A stretch of DNA of 64,000 nucleotides from Thelonectria olida (lineage: Eukaryota; Ascomycota; Sordariomycetes; Hypocreales; Nectriaceae). Positions 54,066 through 64,000 of this stretch are shown in pieces (positions within the stretch are counted from its first letter, which is position 1; each line of letters begins with the position of its first letter). The position numbers and the translations under genes were made by a program. The stretch covers positions 310,001 through 374,000 of the forward strand of contig JAGPYM010000022.1 in assembly GCA_020736575.1 (NCBI GenBank), in the 5' to 3' direction. The notes below the pieces were generated by a model. That model did no database searches. It had not been told where the DNA came from and saw nothing but the letters and a program-made list of their open reading frames with translations.

Positions 54066-57000
54066 TTAAAACCCTAGGTTCAACCCTAAATTCTCAAATG
54101 TCATAATGATCACTCTCCCGGACGTACAACCAAGTACCACAGTAGATCTGCGGACTATTGAACAGCTACCGCGAAATGGAACAGGTAGCCAAAATATCGG
54201 GGTACCTTGCCATAAGATCCAGCAACTGTCTCGACTAATCCCAATATTATCGAGGCATTCAGAAAAAGGCTTAGTAGCCATCTGACTAGACGAAGAAGGG
54301 TCGTGAAGAGTTATAGGGCCACTATCAGTAAGAAGGTATGACCCCGAAAAGTCAAATTCAAGGTGTGAAGTACTCGTGTCTTGTATCTCCTGCACGCAGG
54401 CGCCATCATTGCTACGCCAGAGCCGCACTATCCGATCGACTGAGGCCGAGGCTACAAGCATGCCATCTGGCGAAAAGGCTACTGAGTTGACCGAGTCCTT
54501 ATGGCCCTTGAGCTCCCGCATGCAGGCGCCATCGTTGCTACGCCAGAGCCGCACCGTCTGATCGCCTGAGGCCGAGGCTACAAGCATGCCATCAGGCGAA
54601 AAGGCTACTGACCATACCCGGTCCTCGTGGCCCTTGAGCTCCTGCATGCAGGCGCCATCGTTGCTACGCCAGAGCCGCACCGTCCGATCGTGTGAGGCCG
54701 AGGCTACAAGCATGCCATCTGGCGAAAAGGCTACTGACTGTACCGAGTCCTCATGGCCCTTGAGCTCCTGCATGCAGGCGCCATCGTTACTACGCCAGAG
54801 CCGTGCTGTCCCATCGTATGAGGCCGAGGCCACAAGCGTGCCATCAGGCGAAAAGGCTACTAACAACACCGAGTCCTCATGGCCCTTGAGCTCCTGCACG
54901 CAGGCGCCATCGTTACTACGCCAGAGCCGCACCGTCCGATCGAGTGAGGCCGAGGCTACAAGCATGCCATCAGGCGAAAAGGCTACTGACTGTACCCAGT
55001 CCTCATGGCCCTTAAGCTCCTGCACGCAGCCGCCGTTGCTACGCCAGAGCCGCACCGTCCTATCGCGTGAGGCCGAGGCCACAAGCGTGCCATCAGGCGA
55101 AAAGGCTACTGACTGTACCCAGTCCTCATGGCCCTTGAGCTCCCGCACGCAGGCGCCATCGTTGCTACGCCAGAGCCGTGCTGTCCCATCGACTGAGGCC
55201 GAGGCTACAAGCGTGCCATCAGGCGAAAAGGCTACTGAGTTTACCCAGTCCTTATGGCCCTTGAGCTCCTGCACGCAGGCGCCATCGTTGCTACGCCAGA
55301 GCCGCACCGTCCTATCGCGTGAGGCCGAGGCTACAAGCGTGCCATCAGGCGAAAAGGCTACTGAGTTGACTGAGTCCTCATGGCCCTTGAGCTCCTGCAT
55401 GCAGGTGCCATCGTTGCTACGCCAGAGCCGCACCATCCGATCGACTGAGGCCGAGGCTACAAGCATGCCATCTGGCGAAAAGGCTACTGACCGTACCGAG
55501 TCCTCATGGCCCTTGAGCTCCCGCACGCAGGCGCCATCGTTGCTACGCCAGAGCCGCACTATCCGATCGAGTGAGGCCGAGGCCACAAGCGTGCCATCAG
55601 GCGAAAAGGCTACTGAGGTGACTGAGTCCTCATGGCCCTTGAGCTCCTGCATGCAGGCGCCATCGTTGCTACGCCAGAGCCGCACTGTCCGATCGTCTGA
55701 GGCCGTGGCCATAAGCGTGCCATCAGGCGAAAAGGCCACTGACTGTACTGAGCGCTTATGGCCTTCTAAGATTTGTTGACATTGGTCCCAGTCGTCTTCC
55801 GGTTCTGGTGCTAGAGATATCCACTTTGGAATCTGATCTTGAAAAACTTGTCGAACTGGACTGTTCTTCGGCGTAAAGGCAAGGATTGAAGAGTAGATCT
55901 GAAGAGGTGTGGCGTCTATTGTTGACAGATTGGCTTGGATTAACCGTAAAGCATCTTGCAAAAAGTAACCCAGCTCTTTACTCCCTTCTGGCTGCGAAGA
56001 GTTAGCTTATTCGTTACTTTACTATCTGGTATATACTTACCTTTAGAACTGACTGTAAGACCTTGATAATACTCAAGCTCTCCGAAGCCCTTCCGATAAG
56101 GCTTAATGCTTCCAGCCAATGGAGGAAATGATTTAGTAAAAATCCATAGACTTCGCTATCATCACTAATAGCCATTTCTGCTTGTTGCATGTGGTAGACC
56201 CAGTAAAGGCAAGCATACTGCAATTCTGATGGCATATGAGACTGTATCTTTTCGGCGTTAATAGATAAGCGACTTGTTCCCGGTTTCACGAGCTGGCATA
56301 TATCCGTATGTAGGTGCTTGTCCATAATATGCAGGCAATGTGCAGCCATCTTCTTATGAGTGTCTTCTTCATCCACCCAAAAAGAGTTCTTCCCCTGCTT
56401 CTCAGGATCCACCAGAAAGTCGCGGAAGGAGAGATGCAAGAGCCTCACTGGCAATTGATCCGATGATGGAATGCTCAGGACTGAATGCAGCAAGTCGAGT
56501 TGGTCGTCAATCTCATATTTGGGAACGCCAAGAATCTCTCCCAGTGCAACTGTTGACAGGGGACTCGCGAGAATGACAATAGGGCCAACGATCCCCCGAA
56601 ATCGTTCAATCACTTCATTCTGCCGCTTAGCGGACAAGCCGTTGATCAGCCTGTTCAAAATAGGTAGGTAGGTTGCGTCCAGCTGCGATGCTTGACTTTC
56701 CGTTTGAAAATCGAGTACCTCTCTTAGCTGCTTGTTCGGATTGCCACATCTCCGATCTGCAAGGAACCGGCAAGTTGTAGCAGCAAAGATGAAAAGCGGA
56801 ATAGCCATTCTCACAAGAATTTGAATATTCTGTTTGCCAGGCCAGTCGGAAGGTAGCTGTCGGTCGGCAGGCATAGATGAGTTGTACTCTGTCTTGATTC
56901 TGATGAGCTCATGTCCCAGGAAAGTGGCAATATCATGCTCAATAATATCAGGTGGTATCTCGTGGAGAATCAGATCCTGATATGTACCCTTCACAGTATT

Positions 57001-58797
57001 AAAGCCAAGGCGGATAGGCAATTCCGGTCTGCTGGTGATGAGGACTTTTAGCTTCGGGTGCAGGTCCTTCGTATAACAAGAGAAGAGGTTAATAATGAGC
57101 TTCGCATCCTCATCTCGGTCACACTCGTCAAGAGCATCAATAACAAACACAAGTGAGGACATTCTCCGAGTATCTAGAGAAATATGGCCCAGCGGTTGCT
57201 TGATCAGCTTGTCAAACTGCTCCCGTGTCGCCTTTCTAGAAATATTCGGATCACCATCAATTGCCGACTTGATGTGGGGTGCGATGACAGGATGCATCTC
57301 GGCTAGCTGGGCAGCAATAGTCGTAAAGAATCTGGACAAGCTCCCGCGGTCGGCTTCTCCCCTCTTGAAGAAGAAACTTGAACCAAGCCGGCTAGACTGC
57401 ACAAATTGCCGGCAAATGGTGCGAGAGATGGTAGACTTCCCCGTGCCAGCCATGCCGTTGAGCCAAAAAAGGGCTTTCGTGTGAGGGTTACTCGCCCATT
57501 CTTGTATTTGTCGCAGAAGGTCGACTCGGGTATCTTGTAGGCAGGTCGAATTGTGTTCTTCGTCGCGGGAGTCAAATGATGCTCCTGCGGCAACGGGAAG
57601 ACGATCAAGCACCATCTTCTGGTCAAGGCCATGAAAAGTCGTACTAGTTAGAAGGTTATCAATCATCGTTTTACATGCAAGAGCTAGGGTTTGTCACTCA
57701 CTGTAAGTCATGCACTTCATTCTTCAATATCTCACCAACTATCATTCTGTGAATGAGCATACTTCGATATTTCAATAGGGGGACTAACGCGATCGAACAA
57801 TGTCAATGGCCCTTCGTGTCGCTTCAAGCTGTCTGGTGGGAACAAAACCAAGGAGCTCCGCCGCGAACGCGGCCGCCGTAGCTGATGCATATCGTTGCCA
57901 GCGATCATTTTTATGCGAATCAGCGTAATCGCATATGCCCCTGATCACCAGACATGGAAAGTGATTCATTAGACCGGCAGCTTCCAGTTCGACACACATG
58001 CATTGCTCCCCAACGACTTCCAAAATACTATCCCGAGCAGCGGCGTCCTTAATGAGGGTGTTCCCAGAAGCAATGACCCCATAGTGAATCTCTGGGTCAG
58101 TTGTGTCTCGCTGGTCACGCTCAACCTCCTGAGAAGGGTCACACTTATCACAAGTGTTGTCACTGACGTGGTCGTAACCTGATTTGAACAGCCGGTCGTT
58201 CTCAGAACCTTGATGGGTGTAATTTCTCTTTGGGTCTCTCATACGGGGGTTCGCTTTCCACATCGCTTGGAGTAGATCCGGTACCTTGGATGATTCAATC
58301 TCATGTTCCGCCTGCAAATTTGCTAGCGCATTGAGAAGGACTGGAGGTGGTTGATCGAGAGATCCTTTCCGCTCCCAAGTATGATTCAACTTCGCCTTCC
58401 CCAAATCATACTGCACCACTCCACCAGTGGTGCCGTCAGGCTGACTGACGACGATATCACCCAGTCGGATATCTCGGCCTCGATTGGGTTGAGCGATGCC
58501 TCCCCCAATACCCACTAACAAACCGATCCGAATATGAGGCAAGGAATTGATTAAGTTTGATGCGGTGGTTGCTGCAGATGTGGTTCCATACACTCCTGCG
58601 GGAAGCGAAGCGATCACAATATTATGATCGCCGATCCGGCCCCACGTGTAGGAATTCCCGTCGGATTGGTGTTGGTCAAAGCCTTCGGGCGCGTCATGGC
58701 GGTCATCGAGTAATGCTGTCGCTGCTGCTCGCTCGATAGGAAGAGCAGCAATCCATCCGGTAGTGTAAAGGTCTGGGCGTTCGAGTCGGGTTCTCAT
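54066..58797 (-). CDS. NLR (STAND) receptor: PNP_UDP-NACHT-WD40, 1525 aa, three exons
   Basis: Exons: 58797-57789, 57683-56041, 55991-54066. Introns are 105 and 49 bp; phases match and 4578 nt close in frame. The start MRTRLERPDLYTTGWIAALP is the first ATG. Residues ~12-325 form a nucleoside-phosphorylase-like domain (YTTGWIAALPIERAA, IRIGLLVGIGGGIAQ, RDIRLGDIVVSQPDG, CVELEAAGLMNHFP, VIRGICDYADSHKN). NACHT follows: P-loop GMAGTGKST (~414-422), Walker B LVFVIDALDECD, sensor ITSRPE. Exon 3 carries PEGSKELGYFLQDALRLIQA and then eleven WD40 repeats of 42 residues (SVAFSPDGTLVASAS-x-D-x-TVRLWRSNDGAC-x-Q/R-ELKGHED), extremely similar to each other as in HET-E/HET-D-type allorecognition proteins. 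These act in cytosolic non-self recognition with nucleotide-dependent oligomerisation; the phosphorylase domain may act on nucleosides or have an effector role. Repeat 6 lacks one codon. It looks intact. Confidence 0.92.
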
Positions 58798-59144
58798 AGT
58801 TGGGAGGCTTTGATAGTAAATAGGTTCAACTTCGCAACGACCCTTGCGAAACAAGGTTTAGCCCAGGATATGGCTTCGGCCCGTGTCCCGAGTGTGAAGA
58901 TGAGGGATATTAGTTGCGGGGTTGTGGGATTTACGTTTCCTGCGGAGACAGATCTCACGAAGAGCGGAATAATAGTCGGCACGATGAGCGTGTAAAGTTT
59001 AATTTGGTCTTTAGGCACAACTACCCCCACTCGTCTCGATTCGGGACACGTGTCTTCTACGAAGTATGGCCTGGTCGAACTGCGGCTCCTCGCCACAGAG
59101 ATATTCTTGCCCACCCCCAGCTACCCCAGGAGCCACGGACGACG

Positions 59145-60143
59145 ATGGCGCCAAACCTTGCCGACGCTCAACATGTTATGATCCATGACATGCTCACCAG
59201 TAAGTTGCAAGGTGACGATGATCTCAAAGACGATGATATAGCCGCAAACGCCAGTTGCTCTACTCGTGCGGTGCGCTACTGCCGATCGAATATGCTTCTT
59301 TACGGATCAACCAGAGCCCCATCGAACGGTGCCGGCCGACCGAAATCCCTCACTCCTCCCATGTTAACGGCTCTCTTCAGCCAGCTCGATATCGAACCTG
59401 GCATGCGCCAGCAGGAGATGGTCGCTTTCCTTCGCAAAGTGTTTGACGTGACCGTGTCGCGATATAGCATTAGTAGAGCCTTGCGTAGTGCCGAATGGTC
59501 AAAGAAGGTAATGCAAAATATTGCGAAAGAGCGCAACGACGACTTATGAGACGATCATATGTACGAATTGTCACAGTTTCGCTCCTACCAGCTGGTGTTT
59601 ATAGACGAGTCTGGGCTGGATAGGAGCATCGGGACCCGAAAGAGAGGCTGGGCTGGCCGGGGGAGAAGGCCCCGTCAAGTGAAGCAATTCCATCGCGGCC
59701 GAAGACTCCAAATCCTTCCCGCCTATACTCAAGATGGCGTCATGCATTTTCGCGTTTTTGAAGGATCGACAGATGCCGAGATATTCAAGGACTTCATCAA
59801 AGAGCTGTTGCCATACTGCGGCAGATGGCCCGAGCCGAAATCCGTTCTGGTCATGGATAACGTGTCATTTCACCGCTCGGAAGAAATCCGGCAGTGGTGC
59901 GAGGAGGCCGGGGTCGTGGTCAAGGACCAATGTCCCTACTCGCCCGACTTGAACCCAATTGAGGAGTACTTTGGAGAGCTAAAGAACCACATAAGAGATA
60001 TCTGGGATGAGCATGTGGGTTTTATTAAGAGCGATTTTGGGTCTTTTGTGGAAGAATGCGTTGAAGTTGTGGGAACGCGGAAGGAGAGCGCGAGAGGTCA
60101 TTTTCGCCGTGCTGGGATTTCGATTGATGAACTGCCAGAATAA
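59145..60143 (+). mobile_element. Tc1/mariner transposase (DD34E), one in-frame TGA
   Basis: The reading frame from ATG 59145 to TAA 60143 is 332 codons, interrupted once by TGA at 59547-59549; context NDDL-stop-DDHMYEL suggests a former CGA (Arg). An N-terminal helix-turn-helix part (DIAANASCSTRAVRYCRSNM, GRPKSLTPPMLTALF) binds the terminal repeats. The catalytic domain shows LVFIDESG, VLVMDNVSFH and SPDLNPIEEYFGELK, with 34 residues between the second Asp and the Glu. I could not find convincing terminal inverted repeats; a shared TTTAATTT lies near 59000 and, inverted, near 60190. It is divergent from the NLR gene, whose ATG is 350 bp away, so it may sit in that promoter region. Confidence 0.85.
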
Positions 60144-61433
60144 AGAAGCATCACTCAACCTGGTACATACGGTGGCAGAAGTAAATAAATTAAATCCAAA
60201 AAAACATCCCGCTATGCTGTCTATAGCACGGAATATTGAGAAAGAAAGGTTTCAATGTCCCGAACCCAGCGTCGTGCAACGCCCTTCAACACCCCTCGCT
60301 CGATAAAAATTCCGGATCGTTATCTTCATAAACTAGCTCTAGATCAAGGCCATGCTCCAACGTGTTATCACGAGCCAGCTCGTAATGCCTCTTTTGTTCC
60401 GTTGCCCTGACATGGAACTTCTTGCATCTCCTGTTTGTTTGAAGTGAATCGGAGTGTGCTGAGGATTACTCCGGGTGGGGGGCAGTGTCCTTAAGACGGG
60501 GTGCGGAGTGGAGTGAGCTGGCGGAGTATTAATACACGGACTAGACGTGAGTCTGCGGAGTACGGAGGAGAGGGGTTCGGAGTAGACGAGTCGTGTATCC
60601 CCCCTTTTCTTATTGGACAACGCCCCTTACTCTGTTCCCGGAGGCTGGTCTAGGCTGCCCCTCGTCCGTTGCTACTCGCTCAGGCGACTACAACCCCCCA
60701 CTTTGAACTACACCTACAATATAATTCAGCCGTGGAGAGACCTCAGGGCATCCGTACACCTTAGCGCACCTGGCACGCCTCGGCAGTGACCCTGATTACC
60801 CCGTGTATACTTTGCCTGCCAGGACCTGGGGCGAATTGCTATTCCGACGCAACGAGGGGCTCCTCTAGATTAAACTACGTTGGCCATCGCAAGAGCATTT
60901 TGTCCACTTTTGGCCGTCGCAATGTACCGTTCGGTACTCCAGAACTGGCCTTGTTGCCTAAGCAGATCTCCGCCTGAGCCACTAATGGGACACAAGGCAG
61001 AGCCTTCGCGTTGGAGAATGCGCAAAAGAAGTCCAAAATGGACAAAATGCTTGCAGCGTCAGGTTTACAGTCCATTTTTGTGGGCACATTAAGGTGTCCA
61101 TAATTGAGCAGAGTCCAAAAATGGTCCGCAAAGAGGAACAAAACTGAACGCAAAACACCTCGGCCTAATTGGCCTTTGCAATTGCCAGTGGCCAAAAACG
61201 GAACCTTCCACAAACCATAGTCCTCGAGTTTCCGAGTCCCTCTTTTGGATCTACAAGTTTGTCTCTCCAAGTACCACTGATCCGCTCGAGATTACCGGAG
61301 TGTGAGCAAAACGGAGGTGGCGAACATCATTCCACAAGCCCCAGCGCCTAACAGCTAGTGAAACGAGATATTCCAACCCGATGTCGTGGCGTAGAGCAAT
61401 TGGTAATATGTATCACTTGAGTATGTTTGGACA

Positions 61434-61566
61434 GTCTCGGTCCCCTGGGACAACCACGGTCCTGGGACAACCACGGTCCTGGGACAGCTTTGGTCCGGGG
61501 ACAGCTTTGGTCCGGGGACAGCTTTGGTCCTAGGGCAGTTACGGTCCTAGGACAATCACGGTCCTT
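61434..61566. repeat. Minisatellite of ~18-bp units
   Basis: About seven tandem units of the type 'ggtcctgggacaaccac', 'ggtccggggacagcttt' and 'ggtcctaggacaatcac'. Three sub-types are arranged in blocks, which shows local amplification. It is translatable on the minus strand as a Pro/Ser-rich repeat but has no gene context. Confidence 0.8.
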
Positions 61567-61901
61567 TTTAGATATCTCCACTATGTCCCACTCGTTTGAG
61601 ATATTTAAGGCCATCTCCCCTCCACTGAAAGGTTGAGGAATGGGATTCCTCAATCCATTTTGTACAGCCCCTCTTCGTTCCGCACCTTCGCATCAAGGAC
61701 CCAACCGACTTTAACTATGACTTTCGAAGACCTGCATCAGGCTATAGAGGTTTCTTAGACCCTTGCCCTTAATAATCCCAGTTAATCACAACTAGATAGG
61801 CCTTCCAAGCCTGTGTCAGGCGGCTATTTTGGCAGAAAAATTTCATTGGCTTAGCGCCCGACTAATTCTGGAACAGCACCCAGTCCCTGAAGCACCTACC
61901 C

Positions 61902-61979
61902 GCACCCACCCTCCAGAGCACCCTACAGCACCCACTCTCCAGAGCACTCCACAGCACTCGCTCTCCAGAGCACCCAGTC
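61902..61979. repeat. 26-bp tandem repeat, three units
   Basis: Three consecutive units resembling 'gcacccactctccagagc' + 'actccaca', with one to three differences each. Confidence 0.7.
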
Positions 61980-62374
61980 CATGAGGGCCATGCCATGTAA
62001 TACTGAGCCAAAGCCATACGACACTAAATCTGGAGCCAGCGACACCTGAACGTAAGCAATCCAAGAGCCCCTCCGAAACGCACCCAACTATCCGAGAAGC
62101 TGTCTGATTTGCTCGGTCACGATCTGGCGCATATCAAATGAACAGCCCGACCTGACAGCCCATTCTGCAGTGTCAGTGAGACGAGCACAGATATGCAACC
62201 TTATCTGAACACTCCAGGATTGTTGCCGACATCAACTTTAGGGTTACGCTGTCTTTTCTTCCAATATCCCGCCTTTCGGAAGATCAGCAATAAATCTTTC
62301 AAGAAGGGTGAAGGCCTACACAATCGGCTCGGCAGCCTCCGAATAAATCATGGTAAAGAGTGGGAATGGCCCCG

Positions 62375-62725
62375 CTAGGTCACTCCAGCTTCTGCCCGCT
62401 TGCGTTCTTTTAGCTCACGCCTCAAATCGTCTGGATGTGAACGGTCTTCCTGAGCCCTCATGTATATGTCGACGGCAACGCTCGCGTCGCGATAACAGGG
62501 CGCTCGGAGGACCCATCCAGTTTCTCTCTCGGATCTTATAATAGATTCGAGCGTGGTAAAGATCCGTATTAACTGCACGTAAGCCAGCCGTCGGAGCAGA
62601 TGCGTTCCTTCATGTCCACAAATGACCCTGTCCACAGCTTTGAAAGCGGCAATAATACGGGGGTCTGAGCTAGCAATATCATCTGGCATCATGGTCTTAC
62701 CAAGCAATGAGATCCAGTCTGCCAT
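62375..62725 (-). CDS. Hypothetical alpha-helical protein, 116 aa
   Basis: From ATG 62725 the frame reads MADWISLLGKTMMPDDIASS, then IIAAFKAVDRVICGHEGTHL, LRRLAYVQLIRIFTTLESII, and a charged end (DDLRRELKERKRAEAGVT). Protein-like amphipathic helices and a proper ATG argue for a real gene or last exon, but no family is recognised. A separate ORF lies upstream on the same strand. Confidence 0.45.
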   Translation of the reverse strand: MADWISLLGKTMMPDDIASSDPRIIAAFKAVDRVICGHEGTHLLRRLAYVQLIRIFTTLESIIRSERETGWVLRAPCYRDASVAVDIYMRAQEDRSHPDDLRRELKERKRAEAGVT

Positions 62726-62828
62726 TGCATTCTCGCAATTCTTGGCGAAGATATTTTATTGGATCGTGCCCGACCAGCGTGTGACTTAGCGAAGTCAAAT
62801 GTGCTAACTTGCGCAGGCTATGACTTGC

Positions 62829-63140
62829 CTATTTCGGCGGTCGGCTCTCTGGACGACGGATCGGACTAAATCGCCTAAGATACAAGATCGTCAATGTCCC
62901 AAAGGAGTCTTACCTTTTCTGGTTATCGTACCTCTCCCGTGGTACCTTGTGGAGATGATTGCTCTTTGTCTTTGATCTTACTGACCTCACCTTGCCGGTG
63001 GGGGGCTTGCCACAAGCTCCAGATCCAAAGGTCGGCATCTCATTTATCCCCGCTCTGGGATCGTGACTGTCGATCTGCATTAAGTCTGAAGTAATATTGC
63101 CTTTACCATGATGGGCGGTACCGGGAAGCGGAAGCGCCAT
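62829..63140 (-). CDS. Possible basic protein, 90 aa, two exons
   Basis: The ATG at 63140 (MALPLPGTAHHGKGNITSDL) runs to 62914, where GTAAGA opens a 39-bp intron ending CTTAG. Exon 2 (62874-62829) adds RFSPIRRPESRPPK and a stop, in frame. The C-terminal half is very basic (KVRSVRSKTKSNHLHKVPRE). The intron is shorter than usual and no family is known, so this is a weak call. Confidence 0.3.
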
Positions 63141-63648
63141 TCGAGCGAGTGATAGAGACTAGTAAGACGAAGCTCGGCACTGATTGCCTCAATATTGGTT
63201 AGTTGTCGGGCTATCCGCGGTTACCGCCACGCAACCTTGTAAATACGAGAATAAGCCTACAGAATATGACACGAGAAGTGGCTGCTTAGAATGGCGCTGG
63301 CTAGAATTAGCGACGTAAAAAGAAGCAGGGATGTTTTGACTATAGACATGCACAGAAGGCATTTGCATGTTTCTTTCTCTAATCAGCGCTGAATATTTTT
63401 AGCTAGAGGTAAGCCAGACCATCTAAGATATCTTCGGGGACTTTTAGCACAAATCGGGTCCGCAGTCTAGGCTCGTATTTTTCCGTTATACGACACTGTT
63501 TAGTGAGCGAGCCTCAGCCGCCGAAATGTTACTGCACACCGACTATGCGCCCAGATGATTTTGCGTGCTAGGCGGGATTTCCAGGTCTCCGGGATTCCAG
63601 GCTCCACTGGCTATTGTCGTGTTTAGGTCACCAGTACTCCGTACTCCG

Positions 63649-63656
63649 TATATAAG
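63649..63656 (+). promoter_or_regulatory. TATA box of terminal secreted gene
   Basis: TATATAAG, 118 bp upstream of the ATG at 63774, with a pyrimidine-rich leader. Confidence 0.55.
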
Positions 63657-63773
63657 TGTTACGTTCAACCATTATCTTCAATCGCATCGCGACTCACTCC
63701 ATCCGTCCTCTGCCATTTTCATTCAAAAGAAGTCTTCAAGCTCCCATTCAGACCGCAAACTGGAGTCATCACC

Positions 63774-64000
63774 ATGAGATACCTGCCCCTCATCCTCGCT
63801 GTCCTCCCTCTCGGGGCCCAGGCCATCTGCAAGGACCCGCCGTGCCGCCCCGAACCGGTGGACCCCCCTGTCCCCGCCTGCGCCTCGGCCGACCGCTGCG
63901 GCACCGCCTGCTGCGGTCGGTTTAGTCTTAGTGGCTACTCCTACCCTCACTGCGCCAACCCGGCCAAGAGCCTGTGCTGCCCCGAGGGCTGGGTCGAGGT
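63774..64000 (+). CDS. Secreted cysteine-rich protein, N-terminal part (cut by window end)
   Basis: From ATG 63774 the N-terminus MRYLPLILAVLPLGAQA is a signal peptide. The mature start CKDPPCRPEPVDPPVPACAS is proline-rich, and DRCGTACCG, HC and LCCPEG bring ten cysteines in the first 76 residues, with two CC pairs. GC-rich codons, a TATA box and an ATCACCATG context support a real, expressed gene. The reading frame is still open at the window end. Candidates are a small cysteine-rich effector or a wall-associated protein; the family cannot be settled from this part. Confidence 0.8.
   Translation, partial: MRYLPLILAVLPLGAQAICKDPPCRPEPVDPPVPACASADRCGTACCGRFSLSGYSYPHCANPAKSLCCPEGWVE

Larger units (their letters stand above)
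60144..62374. other. Intergenic with minisatellites; no supportable gene
   Basis: 60470-60600 is rich in CGGAGT repeats. 60900-61260 contains several diverged 'ttttggccg/gtccaaaatgg' pieces in both orientations, possibly an old MITE. No convincing coding frame. Confidence 0.4.

Noticed and set aside
54586..55779. A 397-codon plus-strand open frame of repeating SEAEATSMPSGEKAT units
   Set aside because: It is the antisense shadow of the WD40 repeats: the periodicity is inherited from the 126-bp repeat units, and the opposite strand has the domain evidence, phase-matched introns and upstream exons.
59300..59536. Minus-strand ORF in the transposase
   Set aside because: Antisense to the helix-turn-helix part of the Tc1 transposase; no independent support.
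1..64000. CRISPR arrays, bacterial operons, rRNA genes
   Set aside because: Spliceosomal introns and fungal families throughout. The tandem repeats seen are adjacent minisatellites without spacers, and no rRNA-like sequence was recognised.
1..64000. Canonical tRNA genes
   Set aside because: No stretch showed both a good A box and a GGTTCGAATCC-type B box with a foldable cloverleaf. The best partial match is the SINE-like repeat at 25.3 kb.

Overview
The window looks like chromosomal DNA of a filamentous ascomycete (Pezizomycotina). Genes are interrupted by 40-105 bp GT-AG introns with CTAAC/CTGAC-like branch sites. The protein families are typical of that group: a CFEM/PTH11 receptor, FunK1 kinase, a PNP_UDP-NACHT-WD40 NLR, Hsp30, a DUF7703-type membrane protein and small secreted cysteine proteins. 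Relic transposons are common, and at least one shows C-to-T/G-to-A decay like RIP (repeat-induced point mutation). I cannot name the genus. Gene density is low (about a dozen credible intact genes in 64 kb), so this looks like an accessory, repeat-rich compartment.

Layout, left to right. 0-20 kb: a LINE 3' end; a broken Ulp1-like peptidase fragment; a membrane RING-H2 E3 ligase (5327-5915); two remnants of an NLR-type Gly/Asn amyloid-like motif (4.3 and 6.1 kb); a secreted cysteine protein (7898-8509); Ty3 and copia debris; two decayed, oppositely oriented DUF7703-type paralogues (10.7-14.6 kb); and an intact eight-exon CFEM-GPCR (15632-17301, minus). 20-34.5 kb is mostly gene debris: a dynamin GED fragment beside a LaeA-like methyltransferase fragment, three degenerate PNP_UDP copies, a truncated CocE/NonD hydrolase and a TPR array. 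Embedded in it are an intact 92-aa secreted protein built from a duplicated exon-intron unit (21332-21726), a small gene at 26921-27247, and a 128-bp inverted repeat with identical arms lying between two inverted SINE-like copies.

34.5-47 kb: a FunK1-type kinase (34855-37296), two LINE fragments joined head to head (37.4-39.45 kb), a frameshifted OPT transporter end, then hsp30 (44263-44877) and a short heat-shock factor (45465-46667) placed tail to tail 0.6 kb apart. 47-64 kb: a coiled-coil ORF, a frameshifted gene with a nucleotidyltransferase-like motif, a complete three-exon NLR (54066-58797, minus), a Tc1-type transposase with one stop codon, two minisatellites, small hypothetical genes, and the start of a secreted cysteine-rich gene cut by the window edge.

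Functionally the intact genes suggest surface sensing (CFEM-GPCR), secretion, non-self recognition and regulated death (NLR, with amyloid-motif, PNP_UDP and TPR fragments), ubiquitin and kinase signalling, and a compact stress pair (heat-shock factor plus sHSP). Where exon junctions are given, they were derived by hand from splice sites, frame closure and family motifs.
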